DNA of 64,000 bases from Kribbella kalugense (GCF_004365875.1 NZ_SODF01000002.1:1862971-1926970); one strand, 5' to 3'. Positions 1 through 8,447 are shown, numbered from the stretch's first letter. The notes: generated by a model not told the origin, from the letters alone. Numbers and translations: made by a program.

Positions 1-397
1 TCAGGCCCCACGACGTCTGGAACTTCTTCAGCACCCGGACGGTGCTGTTACCGAAGTAGCCGTCCGGCCCCAGGTGCAGGGCGCGCTGGACGTACTTCAC
101 GGTCGGGCCGGAGTCGCGGAACCGGAGCAACGGCCGGCTCGGAACGCTCATGTGGCCGCGCTGCGCAGCCGCGGTCATGGTGGCCGCGGAGGCGGTCGCC
201 GGAGTGGTGCTCAGGCTGAGAGCGGCTCCACCACCGACAGCGAGACCCACCGAGAGAACGGCGGCTGCTGCGCGGGGTGCGGCTGGCTTGCTGGTCCTGC
301 GGTGCTTCGCCAGGGTCCGGCCGGTAGGCCGGTCGGTACTGGCTTCAGCGTGGCTGACGGCGCGCGTAAGCGACGTCCGTCGGGCAGTGACGGGCAT
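1..397 (-). CDS. Secreted peptidoglycan-binding-domain protein (5' part; runs off the window)
   Basis: Reading the minus strand from the ATG at 395-397 gives an open frame to the window edge (132 complete codons). The N-terminus has a long Arg-rich leader and then an Ala/Val/Leu hydrophobic stretch (about residues 48-65) ending in ATASAA, as expected for a Sec signal peptide. From about residue 92 (LLRFRDSGPTVKYVQRAL, then GPDGYFGNSTV) it matches the start of a PG_binding_1 domain. The protein is therefore likely exported and attached to the wall; a catalytic domain such as a transglycosylase or NlpC/P60 would lie outside the window and cannot be seen. The gene sits directly under a c-di-AMP riboswitch, which fits its role as a cell-wall remodelling protein. 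Domain call is strong; enzymatic role unknown. Confidence 0.85.
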   Translation of the reverse strand, partial: MPVTARRTSLTRAVSHAEASTDRPTGRTLAKHRRTSKPAAPRAAAAVLSVGLAVGGGAALSLSTTPATASAATMTAAAQRGHMSVPSRPLLRFRDSGPTVKYVQRALHLGPDGYFGNSTVRVLKKFQTSWGL

Positions 398-404
398 GGT
401 TGTC

Positions 405-590
405 TCCCGACGCCTGTGAAGTTAGCTGTCGGGTTCGGGCTGGGATTCATAGCCCGGTCCGCTCCCGCGGACTTCACCCCAGGGTCTCGGCCACTCACGG
501 TCGAGACCCAACTTCATGGGTCCCCCACCCCTGCCATGTGTTTCGAGGGGAGCACATGGGCCCTGGCAGGGCTCGGCGTTGACCCGTGTG
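405..590 (-). promoter_or_regulatory. ydaO/yuaA-type cyclic-di-AMP riboswitch
   Basis: In the 5' leader of the peptidoglycan-binding gene, the minus strand carries the hallmark blocks of the actinobacterial ydaO class: an entry block CAACGCCGAGCCCTGCCAGG near 569-583, a GGGGTGAAGTCCGCGGGAGC block in the middle (about 463-482), and the 3' signature CCCGACAGCTAAC followed by CACAGGC (about 408-430), ending just before the start codon. In this family c-di-AMP binding normally turns OFF genes for cell-wall hydrolases such as rpfA and NlpC/P60 proteins. The identification rests on these conserved blocks and the gene context; no covariance search was run. Confidence 0.85.
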
Positions 591-859
591 CAGTTCGTGT
601 TGTTTACCGAACCGCCGACGACTGTATAACAGAACGATCACGACGCAAACCCTCAGATCGACAAAGTCCCTCCCGAATGGCTGTGAGAGGGCTTCTGACG
701 GGTCAACAGGTCCAGGTGAACACCAGGTGTCCTGAGCGCGGCTGAGCGGGGCGCAGGCGGGAAATGGCGGCTCGGGTGTGACCCCAATCACATTTCGTGG
801 TGGCTATCTGTGACAACGGGCACAGAGGGTGGTCAGGGTGCCCTAAAGTCCTTGTGGAT
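591..859. other. Intergenic region, likely promoter of the riboswitch transcript
   Basis: No coding signal stands out. On the minus strand a TTATACAG element (about 622-629), with a weak TTTGCG upstream, is a possible sigma-A-like promoter for the riboswitch/cell-wall gene transcript. The spacing is short (about 15-16 nt), so the call is tentative. Toward 859 the region is the downstream flank of the dehydratase gene. Confidence 0.3.
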
Positions 860-1822
860 TCAGCTATTTCCGAGCAGCTCGCGGAACCGCTCCAGGCCCA
901 CGTTCCCGCCTGAAAGCACCACTCCGACGCGCTCCGGCAGCCCGTGGATCCGTCCGGCCAGCAACGCGGCCAGCGCGCTCGCCCCGCTCGGCTCCAGCAC
1001 GATCTTCAGCCGCTCGAACGCGAACGCCATCGCGGCCACGATCTCCTCGTCGCTGACCAGCTCGAACGACTCGACCAGCCGCCGGTTCACAGCGAACGTC
1101 AGCTCGCCCGGTATCGAGATCGCCTGCCCGTCCGCGATCGTCCGCGGTACGGCGATCTCCACCCGCTCGCCCGCCACCAATGAGCGGGCGTGGTCGTCGC
1201 CGGCCGCCGGCTCGACCCCGATCATCCGGATCCCCGGACACATCAGCGTCGCCGCGGTCGCGCAGCCGGCCATCAGCCCACCTCCGCCGACCGGGACCAG
1301 CATCGCGCCGAGGTGCCCGACCTGCTCGAGCATCTCGAGCGCGACCGTCCCCTGCCCCGCCATCACGTCGTAGTGGTCGTACGGCGGGATCAGCGTCCGC
1401 CCGCGCTCTTTCGCCAACTCCTGGGCCAGCGCGGTCCGGTCCTGCGTGTACCGGTCGTACGTCACCACCTCGGCGCCGTACCCGCGGGTCGCGGCCAGCT
1501 TGGTCGGCGGCGCGTCCTCCGGCATCAAGATGACCGCGCTCGTCCCGGCGAGCCGCGCCGCGAGTGCGACGGCCTGCGCATGGTTGCCCGAGGAGTACGC
1601 CGCGACGCCGGACCGGAGCTGGTCCGGTGTCAGCAGGCTGATCGCGTTGTACGCGCCGCGGAACTTGAACGCGCCGATCCGCTGGAAGTTCTCCGCCTTG
1701 AGGAACACCTCGGCGCCGACCCGCTCATTCAGGGTCCGCGACGTGAGTACCGGCGTACGGTGCGCGACCCCGGCGAGGCGATCCGCCGCGGCCTGGACAT
1801 CGGAGAGACTTAGCTCGGCCAT
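860..1822 (-). CDS. Threonine/serine dehydratase, PLP-dependent (TdcB-like)
   Basis: A 320-aa fold-type II PLP enzyme that probably deaminates L-threonine (or L-serine) to 2-oxobutyrate (or pyruvate) plus ammonia in the cytoplasm. The PLP lysine is K53 in AFKFRGAYNA, the substrate loop is SSGNHAQA (about 77-84), and the phosphate-binding glycine loop GGGGLMAG is at 179-186. A late SGGN loop also fits the family. There is no C-terminal ACT domain, so it resembles catabolic rather than feedback-regulated biosynthetic threonine deaminases. Serine racemase and other fold-II ammonia-lyases have the same signature, so the exact substrate is inferred. It is monocistronic, transcribed away from the divergent YCII gene; no clear ribosome binding site precedes the ATG. 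Confidence 0.85.
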   Translation of the reverse strand: MAELSLSDVQAAADRLAGVAHRTPVLTSRTLNERVGAEVFLKAENFQRIGAFKFRGAYNAISLLTPDQLRSGVAAYSSGNHAQAVALAARLAGTSAVILMPEDAPPTKLAATRGYGAEVVTYDRYTQDRTALAQELAKERGRTLIPPYDHYDVMAGQGTVALEMLEQVGHLGAMLVPVGGGGLMAGCATAATLMCPGIRMIGVEPAAGDDHARSLVAGERVEIAVPRTIADGQAISIPGELTFAVNRRLVESFELVSDEEIVAAMAFAFERLKIVLEPSGASALAALLAGRIHGLPERVGVVLSGGNVGLERFRELLGNS

Positions 1823-1917
1823 GAGGTGACGTTATTACCGATGTCAAGATCGGTTGGCCGGCTCCGTACTGATGGACGAGAGGCACCCGATCGGGGGCCG
1901 TGGCTGAAGGAGACACC

Positions 1918-2280
1918 GTGAAGTACCTACTGGTCCTGAACATCAACCCCGACGTGCTGTCCGCGCTGACCGAGCAGGAGCAGCAGGCCATTTTCGACGG
2001 GCACCAGAAGTTCCTGACGACGACGAAGGAGTCGGGCGAGTTCCACAGCACGGTGGCGCTGGCCGAGCCGGCCAAGTCCGCCGTGGTCCGGGTCCGCAAC
2101 GGGCTGCCGGCCGTGACGGACGGGCCGTTCGTCGAGTCGAAGGAGTTCCTCGGCGGGTTCTACCTGATCGAGGTCGCCGGGCCGGAGCGCGCGTACGAGC
2201 TGGCCGCGATGATCCCGGACGCCGGCATCGAGGGACTCGGCGTCGAGGTCCGGCCGGTCGCGTTCGAGGACGGTCTCTGA
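1918..2280 (+). CDS. YCII-related domain protein
   Basis: A 120-aa protein with the YCII/DGPF alpha-beta ferredoxin-like fold. The diagnostic segment is VTDGPFVESKEFLGG followed by a beta strand YLIEV. Such proteins are usually small cytosolic dimers of unknown function, often beside ECF sigma factors, though none is seen here. The GTG at 1918 was chosen because GAAGGAG lies 5 nt upstream and MKYLLVLNI is the usual family N-terminus; a longer reading from 1900 would add six unlike residues. A strong terminator follows at 2304-2342. Another YCII protein lies at 41982-42326. Confidence 0.85.
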   Translation: MKYLLVLNINPDVLSALTEQEQQAIFDGHQKFLTTTKESGEFHSTVALAEPAKSAVVRVRNGLPAVTDGPFVESKEFLGGFYLIEVAGPERAYELAAMIPDAGIEGLGVEVRPVAFEDGL

Positions 2281-2303
2281 GCGTCTGGGTTGCTGACAGC
2301 TCA

Positions 2304-2342
2304 AAGGGGGTTTCTCCGCCGGATGGTGGAGAAACCCCCTTG
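2304..2342. terminator. Strong bidirectional hairpin terminator
   Basis: AAGGGGGTTTCTCC pairs perfectly with GGAGAAACCCCCTT across a 10-nt loop and is followed by T-rich sequence (TTGTTTTCTT). It lies between the convergent YCII gene and the DUF1508 gene and probably serves both. Confidence 0.9.
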
Positions 2343-2355
2343 TTTTCTTGAGGTT

Positions 2356-2541
2356 TCAGTCGGTCTGGTCGTCGACCTTCGCGTCCGCTGCGTTCTTCTT
2401 GATCGACTCGATGCCGTTCTCAGCTGCGGCCTTCGTCTTGTAGCTCTCGCTGCTGGTCGCGATGATCTCGCCGTTGCCGGCCTTCAAGCGGAACCGGAAC
2501 TCGCCCGACTTGTCCTTGTACAGCTCGAACTTCCCCGCCAT
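2356..2541 (-). CDS. DUF1508 / YegP-like (UPF0339) small protein
   Basis: A 61-aa protein with the single YegP-type repeat: GKFELYKDKSGEFRFRLKAG, then NGEIIATSSESYKTKAAAE. Family members have one or two such repeats and no firmly assigned biochemical function. The ATG at 2541 is preceded by GGAGG at 2547-2551 and gives the canonical N-terminus; an upstream in-frame extension to 2640 lacks family resemblance. It is transcribed alone toward the shared terminator. Confidence 0.9.
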   Translation of the reverse strand: MAGKFELYKDKSGEFRFRLKAGNGEIIATSSESYKTKAAAENGIESIKKNAADAKVDDQTD

Positions 2542-2701
2542 CGAAATACCTCCATAGAGAGTGGTATCGCTCCGTTTCGGAGCGTAGCCCTCTCGGGCCG
2601 ACGACGCAGTGCGCACACGCGGACCGCCATGCATGCACAACCCGCTCAGATGCGGCTCAGGTAGTCGTGATTCGGGGGTTCTGCGTGCGTGGCGGTCCGC
2701 T

Positions 2702-3364
2702 TCAGTCGAGCACGCCGCGGATGCCGGCGACCACGAGGTTGATGCCGATGTCGTAGTACCGGTCGCGCGACGCCGGGCAGATCAGCGTGTCCGCGGCGGA
2801 GGTGATCAGCGGGTACCGAGCGGGCGACAGTGCGCCCAGCGACGCCCGCTTCATCCGGAGCGAGGCCTCGCGGGCCTCGGGGTCGCTCACTTCGCGGGCG
2901 ACCGGATCGGTCATCACCAGCGAGATCAGCGAGCAGATCGCCTGCCGGCCGACCTCAGCCGCGTCGTCCACGTCGAACCCGCCCTCGACCAGGAGCTCCA
3001 TCGCCCGCTCGGCGAGCGCCAGCCCGGGCTCGGCGACCAGGATCCGGGTCAGTGTCAGGTCCGCCAGCCGCGGGTGACCTCGAAGCGCCGTCACGAACGC
3101 GGTCAGCAGCGCCTGCAGTTGCTTGTCCCACGGCTCGTCGCTCGGCTCCGGGAGTACGACGTCCGACAGCAAGCGGTCGCCGAGCGCGGCCAGCAGATCG
3201 TCCTTGTCCTTGAAGTGCCGGTACAGCGCCATCGGCGTGACGGCGTGCTGCCCGGCGAGCTTCCGGAACGAGACCGCGGCCGGTCCTTCGTCGTCGGCGA
3301 TGGCCAGTGCGCTGTCGACGACCTTCTCCGGATCGAGGCGGCGGGAGGTCTCTTTGGTGATCAC
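2702..3364 (-). CDS. TetR family transcriptional regulator
   Basis: A 220-aa repressor-type protein. The N-terminal DNA-binding domain covers about residues 10-60, with the helix-turn-helix reading AVSFRKLAGQHAVTPMALYR and ending in HFKDKDDLLAAL. The C-terminal ligand-binding region resembles TetR_C-type domains. It is transcribed divergently from an MFS drug exporter, and the 90-bp gap between them is full of palindromes, which is the classic TetR/efflux layout. It most likely represses the pump and itself until an unknown effector binds. The effector cannot be read from the sequence. Confidence 0.88.
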   Translation of the reverse strand: MITKETSRRLDPEKVVDSALAIADDEGPAAVSFRKLAGQHAVTPMALYRHFKDKDDLLAALGDRLLSDVVLPEPSDEPWDKQLQALLTAFVTALRGHPRLADLTLTRILVAEPGLALAERAMELLVEGGFDVDDAAEVGRQAICSLISLVMTDPVAREVSDPEAREASLRMKRASLGALSPARYPLITSAADTLICPASRDRYYDIGINLVVAGIRGVLD

Positions 3365-3372
3365 GTTGACAA

Positions 3373-3433
3373 GTTTACACCGTAGACCTAGTGTCTACTC
3401 CGTAAGCTTACGGCGTATACATACAGCGTAAAC
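3373..3433. promoter_or_regulatory. Candidate TetR operators in the tetR/MFS divergent promoter
   Basis: Three inverted repeats are nested here: GTAGAC-n5-GTCTAC at 3382-3398, the perfect 14-bp palindrome CCGTAAGCTTACGG at 3400-3413, and outer half-sites GTTTAC (3373-3378) and GTAAAC (3428-3433). They lie between the divergent start codons, where a TetR dimer would block both promoters. Binding is inferred from symmetry and position. Confidence 0.65.
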
Positions 3434-3455
3434 TCTCAGCGAGTGAGGTACGGCA

Positions 3456-4880
3456 ATGCGACGCAGTCCTTGGGCCACCCTGGCGGTGCTAGCCCTGGCG
3501 CAGTTCATCGTGGTGCTCGACGTGACGATCGTGAACGTCGCGCTGCCCCACATCCAGGCGGATCTGCACTTCTCCGCCGACTCCCTGCAATGGGTCATCA
3601 ACGCGTACACGCTGCTCTTCGGCGGCTTCCTCCTGCTCGGCGGGCGGATGGCCGACCTGCTCGGGCCGCGCCGGGTGTTCACCGCGGGCCTGCTGCTGTT
3701 CGGCGTCACCTCCCTGATCGCGGGGTTGTCCAATTCACCTGAGTTCCTGATCGCAGCGCGGGCCGTCCAGGGTCTCGGCGGCGCGCTGCTCTCGCCGGCC
3801 GCGCTGGCGATCCTGACGATGACGTTCGCGCACGGGCGGGAGCGCAACATCGCGATGGGCGTTTGGGGTGGGCTCGCCGGTCTCGGCGGGACGCTCGGCG
3901 TGGTCGCGGGCGGCGTACTCGTCGATTCGCTCAGCTGGCAATGGGTCTTCTTCGTCAACGTGCCGATCGTGCTCGCACTGGTCGCGCTGATCCCCGTGTT
4001 CGTCCGCGACGTGCGGCATTCGACTGGTCGCCGTACCTTCGACACCCTCGGGGCCGTGCTCGGCACGGGCGGGTTGCTGTCGGTGGTGTACGGCGTGGTG
4101 CGGTCGGAGCCGGCGGGTTGGGGTTCGTTCGAGGTTGTCGGCGTACTGACTGCTGGTGTGCTCATGCTGGCGGCGTTCGTGTTCGTGGAGTCGCGGTCGG
4201 CCGCGCCGCTGGTGCCGCTGCGGCTGTTCCGGTCGCGGGCGTTGAGTGTGTCTGGCGCGACGCTGGCGCTGAACGGTGCAGGGTTCCTGTCGATGTTCTT
4301 CCTAACTGCTATCTACTTGCAGCAGGTGCGTGGGGACAGTGCGCTTGATGCCGGCATCCACTTCCTGCCGATGGGCGGCGCGGCGATCGTCGGCGCGGTT
4401 CTCGCGTCGCAGCTGGTGCAGCGGGTCGGTACGCGTACGGTCCAGCTGGCGGGCGCAGTACTGAGTCTCATCGGACTTCTCCTGCTGTCACAGGCCGATG
4501 CGGCCGGCAGCTACACCTCCCAGCTCCTGCCCGGTCTGATCATCTTCGGCTTCGGCATCATCGGCGTCGGCGTACCCGGTCAGATCAGCGCAGTCTCCGA
4601 GGTTCGTCCCGCCGAGGCCGGCGCAGCGTCCGGCGTCGTCAACGCGATGTACCAGGTCGGCGGCGCACTGGGTCTGGCGATCGTCACCACGCTCTCCATC
4701 ACCCACACCACCAACGAACTGACCCACGGCGCCACCCAACTCCAGGCCCTCCAGTCCGGCTACGAACGAGGCCTCCTGGCAGCCGCCGCCTTCGCCGTCG
4801 CCAACGTCTTCCTCACCCTGGCAGCCCCCCAACTCCAGCCCACGTCGGAGCAACTAACCGAAGCCACCGCCGCAGCCTAA
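3456..4880 (+). CDS. MFS multidrug exporter, DHA2 (14-TM) family
   Basis: A 474-aa proton-driven exporter of the EmrB/QacA type. The N-terminus contains the motif LDVTIVNVALPHIQ of drug:H+ antiporter-2 proteins in TM1, then GGRMADLLGPRRVF (motif A, loop 2-3) and a motif-C-like GGTLGVVAGGVLVD in TM5. Hydrophobic segments are regularly spaced through the whole length, as expected for 14 TMs. The ATG at 3456 has only a weak GAGG upstream. The divergent TetR gene and the intervening palindromes suggest induction by the pump's own substrate. Substrate unknown; an antibiotic or its own metabolite is plausible. Confidence 0.9.
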   Translation: MRRSPWATLAVLALAQFIVVLDVTIVNVALPHIQADLHFSADSLQWVINAYTLLFGGFLLLGGRMADLLGPRRVFTAGLLLFGVTSLIAGLSNSPEFLIAARAVQGLGGALLSPAALAILTMTFAHGRERNIAMGVWGGLAGLGGTLGVVAGGVLVDSLSWQWVFFVNVPIVLALVALIPVFVRDVRHSTGRRTFDTLGAVLGTGGLLSVVYGVVRSEPAGWGSFEVVGVLTAGVLMLAAFVFVESRSAAPLVPLRLFRSRALSVSGATLALNGAGFLSMFFLTAIYLQQVRGDSALDAGIHFLPMGGAAIVGAVLASQLVQRVGTRTVQLAGAVLSLIGLLLLSQADAAGSYTSQLLPGLIIFGFGIIGVGVPGQISAVSEVRPAEAGAASGVVNAMYQVGGALGLAIVTTLSITHTTNELTHGATQLQALQSGYERGLLAAAAFAVANVFLTLAAPQLQPTSEQLTEATAAA

Positions 4881-4920
4881 GTTGCCTCAAGCAACGTCCG
4901 GCCGGCTTAGGGTGCTTGCC

Positions 4921-5529
4921 ATGCGCCCCTTGACCTGGCCGGACTGCCGCAACGTGCGGGACCTCGGAGGACTAGCTGGTTACTTGCAGACAGGTCGCCT
5001 GATTCGCAGCGACAATCTCGACCAACTCACCCCCGCCGGCATCGCTGCTGTAGAGGCCGCTCACATCAGCCGGTTCGTGGATCTACGAAGCGCCTGGGAG
5101 TGTGAGACGTTTCCATCGCCGTACGTCGCTGACACGCGGTTGCGGAACCTTCCACTCTGGGATCCGGCTGACCCGGACGTTTCGGCGCTGGGGTTGTTCG
5201 AGCAGTACCGGATTCTTGTCGACGACTACCGCGAACGGGTTGCGTCCGCCGTCGTGGCGATTGCGGATGCGCCCACCGGGTGTGTGGTGGTGAGTTGTCA
5301 CGCGGGCAAGGATCGGACCGGGGTTGTGGTTGCGCTGACGCTTGACCTGGTCGGCGTACCTCGGGAGTTGGTTGCCTCTGACTACGCGGCCTCGGGAGAG
5401 TCGGCGGAGACCATTCTTCGGTTGCTGGCTCACGTTGACGAGAGGTACGGCGGAACGGCGGCGTACCTGGTGGAAGCCGGGGCTACCACTGATCAACTGG
5501 ACGCGTTGGTGGGGCGGCTGACCGGGTGA
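4921..5529 (+). CDS. Tyrosine/serine protein phosphatase (PTP, CX5R type)
   Basis: A 202-aa cytosolic phosphatase of the tyrosine/serine (MptpB/IphP-like) family. The catalytic P-loop is CHAGKDRTG, with nucleophile Cys126 and Arg132. The N-terminus NVRDLGGLAGY is the usual family opening and is followed by LIRSDNL and FVDLRS, both typical. It may act on phosphotyrosine/serine proteins or phosphoinositides. The ATG at 4921 gives the family N-terminus; an in-frame TTG at 4882 would add 13 unrelated residues. No operon partner is evident; the gene follows the MFS gene by 40 bp and may be read through from it. Confidence 0.88.
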   Translation: MRPLTWPDCRNVRDLGGLAGYLQTGRLIRSDNLDQLTPAGIAAVEAAHISRFVDLRSAWECETFPSPYVADTRLRNLPLWDPADPDVSALGLFEQYRILVDDYRERVASAVVAIADAPTGCVVVSCHAGKDRTGVVVALTLDLVGVPRELVASDYAASGESAETILRLLAHVDERYGGTAAYLVEAGATTDQLDALVGRLTG

Positions 5530-5608
5530 GTCCCGGGGCGATCCCCGATGTCTGTGGTGTCCGTTCGCCGGGAGGGTTGGGGGCTCGGACGGACTTGAGG
5601 AGATCGGG

Positions 5609-6682
5609 ATGTTGGGTCAGGGATTGGTTGCGTTGATGTCGGCCGCGGTGGCGACTGTGGTGCCGGGGGTGGCGAGTGGTTCGCCTGGGGGATTGCAGAC
5701 CGGGCTCGATGGGGTGGCGGCGATTGGGACCGTGGCCGAGGTGCGGAACGGTGGGGACGTTTGGCGGGGGACCAGCGGGACCGCGGTACTGGGGACCGAC
5801 CAGAAAGTCCCAGTCACCGGGCGATTCCGGGCCGGGAGTATCACGAAGACGTTTGTTGCCACTGTCGTACTGCAACTAGTTGCCGAAGGACGCATCCGGC
5901 TCGACGACTCGGTTGAGCACTGGTTGCCGGGCGTCGTACCGAACGGCGAGAACATCACGGTGCGCGAATTGCTCAACCACACCAGCGGTTTGTACGACTA
6001 CAAGGACACCCTGCCGCTGCCGCCGAGCGAGGAGTTCTACGCGAACCGGTACCGGACCTGGACCGCGGCCGAGCAGATCAAGCAAGCGCTCGCCAACCCA
6101 CCGGTCTTCGACAAGCCGGGTTCGCAGTACGACTACTCGAACACCAACTACCTTCTGATCGGCGAGATCATCCAGAAGGCGACCGGCCGGACGTACTCCG
6201 AGGAGATCGAACGCCGGCTGATCCGTCCGCTGAAATTGAGCGGTACGACGATGCCCGGTACGTCGCCGTGGATCCGCGGACCGCACCTGCATGGTTACGT
6301 ACCCAAGGACGGCGGGCTGATCGACTTCACCGAGATGAACCCGACCCTGTTCGGCGCCGGCGGCGACATGATCTCCACAACCCACGACCTCAACCGCTTC
6401 TTCGCAGCCCTGCTCGGCGGGCACCTGCTCCCGCCCCGACTCCTCGCCGCAATGAAGGAGGCCGGCACCAAGGACGGCACCTACGGCCTGGGTTTGTCGT
6501 GGCACACCACCGCCTGCGGGGTTCGTGTGTACGGCAACGACGGCGACGCGCTCGCCTACCAGGCCTACTCGTTCTCGACGGCCGACACCCGTCGCCAGGT
6601 GACGATTGCCGTGACCCCGGACTTCCAGACCAACCCGGACAAGTCCGTCGACGCATTCATCGACGAGGCGATCTGCTCCTGA
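5609..6682 (+). CDS. Secreted serine hydrolase, beta-lactamase/DD-peptidase family
   Basis: A 357-aa class C beta-lactamase-like (S12) hydrolase. It has a Sec-type signal peptide (about residues 1-24), the SxxK motif SITK with Ser77 and Lys80, and the YxN motif YSN at 176-178; NHTSGLYDY matches the usual loop after the active-site helix. Family members include D-alanyl-D-alanine carboxypeptidases and esterases. The ATG at 5609 has a good GAGGAG at 5597-5602. It stands as a single gene. A second, signal-less relative lies at 28489-29550. Peptidase versus esterase activity cannot be decided from sequence. Confidence 0.87.
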   Translation: MLGQGLVALMSAAVATVVPGVASGSPGGLQTGLDGVAAIGTVAEVRNGGDVWRGTSGTAVLGTDQKVPVTGRFRAGSITKTFVATVVLQLVAEGRIRLDDSVEHWLPGVVPNGENITVRELLNHTSGLYDYKDTLPLPPSEEFYANRYRTWTAAEQIKQALANPPVFDKPGSQYDYSNTNYLLIGEIIQKATGRTYSEEIERRLIRPLKLSGTTMPGTSPWIRGPHLHGYVPKDGGLIDFTEMNPTLFGAGGDMISTTHDLNRFFAALLGGHLLPPRLLAAMKEAGTKDGTYGLGLSWHTTACGVRVYGNDGDALAYQAYSFSTADTRRQVTIAVTPDFQTNPDKSVDAFIDEAICS

Positions 6683-6794
6683 CCTGTTCAGGCCAGCGAA
6701 TGTGAGATTGTCCGGCAATCGGTTTGGCCGACGGGCGAAACGGCGACACTGGGATGGATGCACACGCTGTCGCCGACCGAGGGGACCCGGGACC

Positions 6795-7283
6795 TTGGAA
6801 CTCGCCACGCTCGGAACCGACGACTGGTACATCGCCCGGGAGGTCCGCCTCCGGGCGCTCAAGGATTCCCCGTCGGCGTACATCTCGGAGTACGAGGACG
6901 AGGTGGGAGTCGGCGAGGAGGGGTGGCGGGAGCGGTTCACCCGGATGCAGTGGATCGTCGCCCGCCATCAGGCCCGGGTGATCGGGTTGGCGAGTTCGGT
7001 CCGGGTCGACAGCCGGCCGCCGTACGAGCGTCACATCGAATCGGTCTGGGTCGATCCGCGGCACCGCCGTACCGGAGTACTGCGGGCAATCTTCGGGCAT
7101 CTGAGCGTCGTCGAGCCCGGGATCACCGAGTGGCGGGTCTGGGTGCTGGACACGAACGCGGTCGCACAGCGGGTGTACGACCGCCTCGGATTCAGCCCGA
7201 CCGGTGAATGGCAACCGCTAGCCGACGGCTCCGGTCGCCTGGAGATTCGGCTGCGGTTCGACGCGCCGCCGCGATCCGGCTGA
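6795..7283 (+). CDS. GNAT family N-acetyltransferase
   Basis: About 162 aa with the GNAT fold. The opening LGTDDWYIAREVRLRALKDS is a typical alpha1 region, and WVDPRHRRTGVLRAIF contains an R-x-x-G-x-x-R/A-type acetyl-CoA loop (motif A); WVLDTNAVAQRVYDRLGF is motif B. The TTG at 6795 was chosen because family similarity starts there and a purine-rich GAGGGGACCCGGGA precedes it; a frame upstream to 6702 is open but unlike the family. Substrate unknown. Its 3' end overlaps the convergent glycosyltransferase-like gene (7218-8447). Confidence 0.8.
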   Translation: MELATLGTDDWYIAREVRLRALKDSPSAYISEYEDEVGVGEEGWRERFTRMQWIVARHQARVIGLASSVRVDSRPPYERHIESVWVDPRHRRTGVLRAIFGHLSVVEPGITEWRVWVLDTNAVAQRVYDRLGFSPTGEWQPLADGSGRLEIRLRFDAPPRSG

Positions 7284-8447
7284 CACGCCGTACCCACAGG
7301 AGGCCCACGTCTGCAGGCCGAGCTCGGCCAATGCGTCGCGGTCAGAGAGCTCTGACGTGTAGCGCCACAGCACCTGCTCCCACCGCAGCTCGTCCTCCTG
7401 CCACTTCTCGATGAAGTCCACGCATAACTCCGGCCTGATGCTCGAGGCGCGCGTCTTCGCGGTCAGCAAGGATTCGTGCGCGTCCAGCATCTTCAGGTAG
7501 TCGACCGGGTTCGCCGACGGTTGGGCGTGGGACAGCTCAGCGATCGTCTCTTCGATCGTGTCCAGCCGGATCTCAGTGAACTCTCGCCACAGACTCTCGC
7601 GCGTCGCGGCTGCCAACTGCTCTTTGAAGGTCCAGTCAGGCGTGCTCTCGAAGAGTGCGTACAGGCCCTCGGCCAGCAGATCGCCGAACTCCTCGCGATC
7701 CGCGCGTCCTGGATCCGCGAACGGCGCATATTTCTCTTGCCGGACCTCACCGATTCTTGGCAAAGACCGCTCGGCTGCGTGCCGCGCGAAGAAGAACCAG
7801 TCCTCGTTGTAGATATCGGCGAAGAAAGACAATCCAGGGTGTTGCAGGTTGACGCCGAGAGCGGCGCCGCTGACGAACACGTCCTGCTTGAATCCGGCCA
7901 GCCGCCGCGCGTGGCAGACCACCGAGTTGTCCGGGAAGTATCGGCTCACCATCGAGGCGACCGGGTGCCGGTCGAGAGTGCCGGACAGGCGCTCGACGTC
8001 CCAGGCCTTGAACTGGCTGATGTCGTCGTCGACGAACAGGATCTTGTTCCAGCCGCGCATCCGACCGAGCAGCAGGCCGATGTTCCGCTTCGCGCTGAGG
8101 TCACTCGAGCGGCAGGCAGAGGCCATCTTGAACTCCGGGCCGGAGGTCAGTGGGGTCTCGTACGGAAGTCGGTAGTTGTCGGGCACCTCGACGACGAGTG
8201 CTCTGGCTCCGAACGTCCGCTCCACCCGGCGTACGACCTGCCCGACCTGTGCCTGCCGGCTGCACAGCACGACGAGCGGCACGGACAGGGTGGCGGACAG
8301 AGTGATGACGTCTTGCAAGGCCGATGCCGGGCGCGCGGCAGGGACGACGATCGCGTCCAGCCGGCTGCGCGCTGCCGGAGCCGTGGCGGCGGGGACGTCG
8401 CGCAGCAGCGACGCGTGAGATTGGCCGTGCGTGAGCTGACGGCTCAT
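7218..8447 (-). CDS. Glycosyltransferase-like protein, coupled to an XRE regulator
   Basis: A 409-aa soluble protein with no signal peptide or TM segments. The region about residues 118-150 reads SAKRNIGLLLGRMRGWNKIL followed by FVDDDIS, a DxD-type nucleotide-sugar/metal site typical of GT-A folds. The C-terminal half is helical and acidic and shows no family I recognise. The start at 8447 forms an ATGA overlap with the stop of the upstream XRE gene, so the two proteins are almost certainly made together; an alternative start at 8471 lies inside that gene. The 3' end overlaps the convergent GNAT gene by 66 bp. Donor and acceptor are unknown. Confidence 0.65.
   Translation of the reverse strand: MSRQLTHGQSHASLLRDVPAATAPAARSRLDAIVVPAARPASALQDVITLSATLSVPLVVLCSRQAQVGQVVRRVERTFGARALVVEVPDNYRLPYETPLTSGPEFKMASACRSSDLSAKRNIGLLLGRMRGWNKILFVDDDISQFKAWDVERLSGTLDRHPVASMVSRYFPDNSVVCHARRLAGFKQDVFVSGAALGVNLQHPGLSFFADIYNEDWFFFARHAAERSLPRIGEVRQEKYAPFADPGRADREEFGDLLAEGLYALFESTPDWTFKEQLAAATRESLWREFTEIRLDTIEETIAELSHAQPSANPVDYLKMLDAHESLLTAKTRASSIRPELCVDFIEKWQEDELRWEQVLWRYTSELSDRDALAELGLQTWASCGYGVSAGSRRRVEPQPNLQATGAVG

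Noticed and set aside
3395..4165. Minus-strand Thr/Ser/Pro-rich frame over the first MFS gene
   Set aside because: Typical antisense of a GC-rich membrane protein gene; the MFS motifs lie on the plus strand.
4881..4895. GTTGC-CTCAA-GCAAC mini-hairpin after the first MFS gene
   Set aside because: A 5-bp stem is too weak to call a terminator, and the same short motif occurs by chance inside the subtilase gene.
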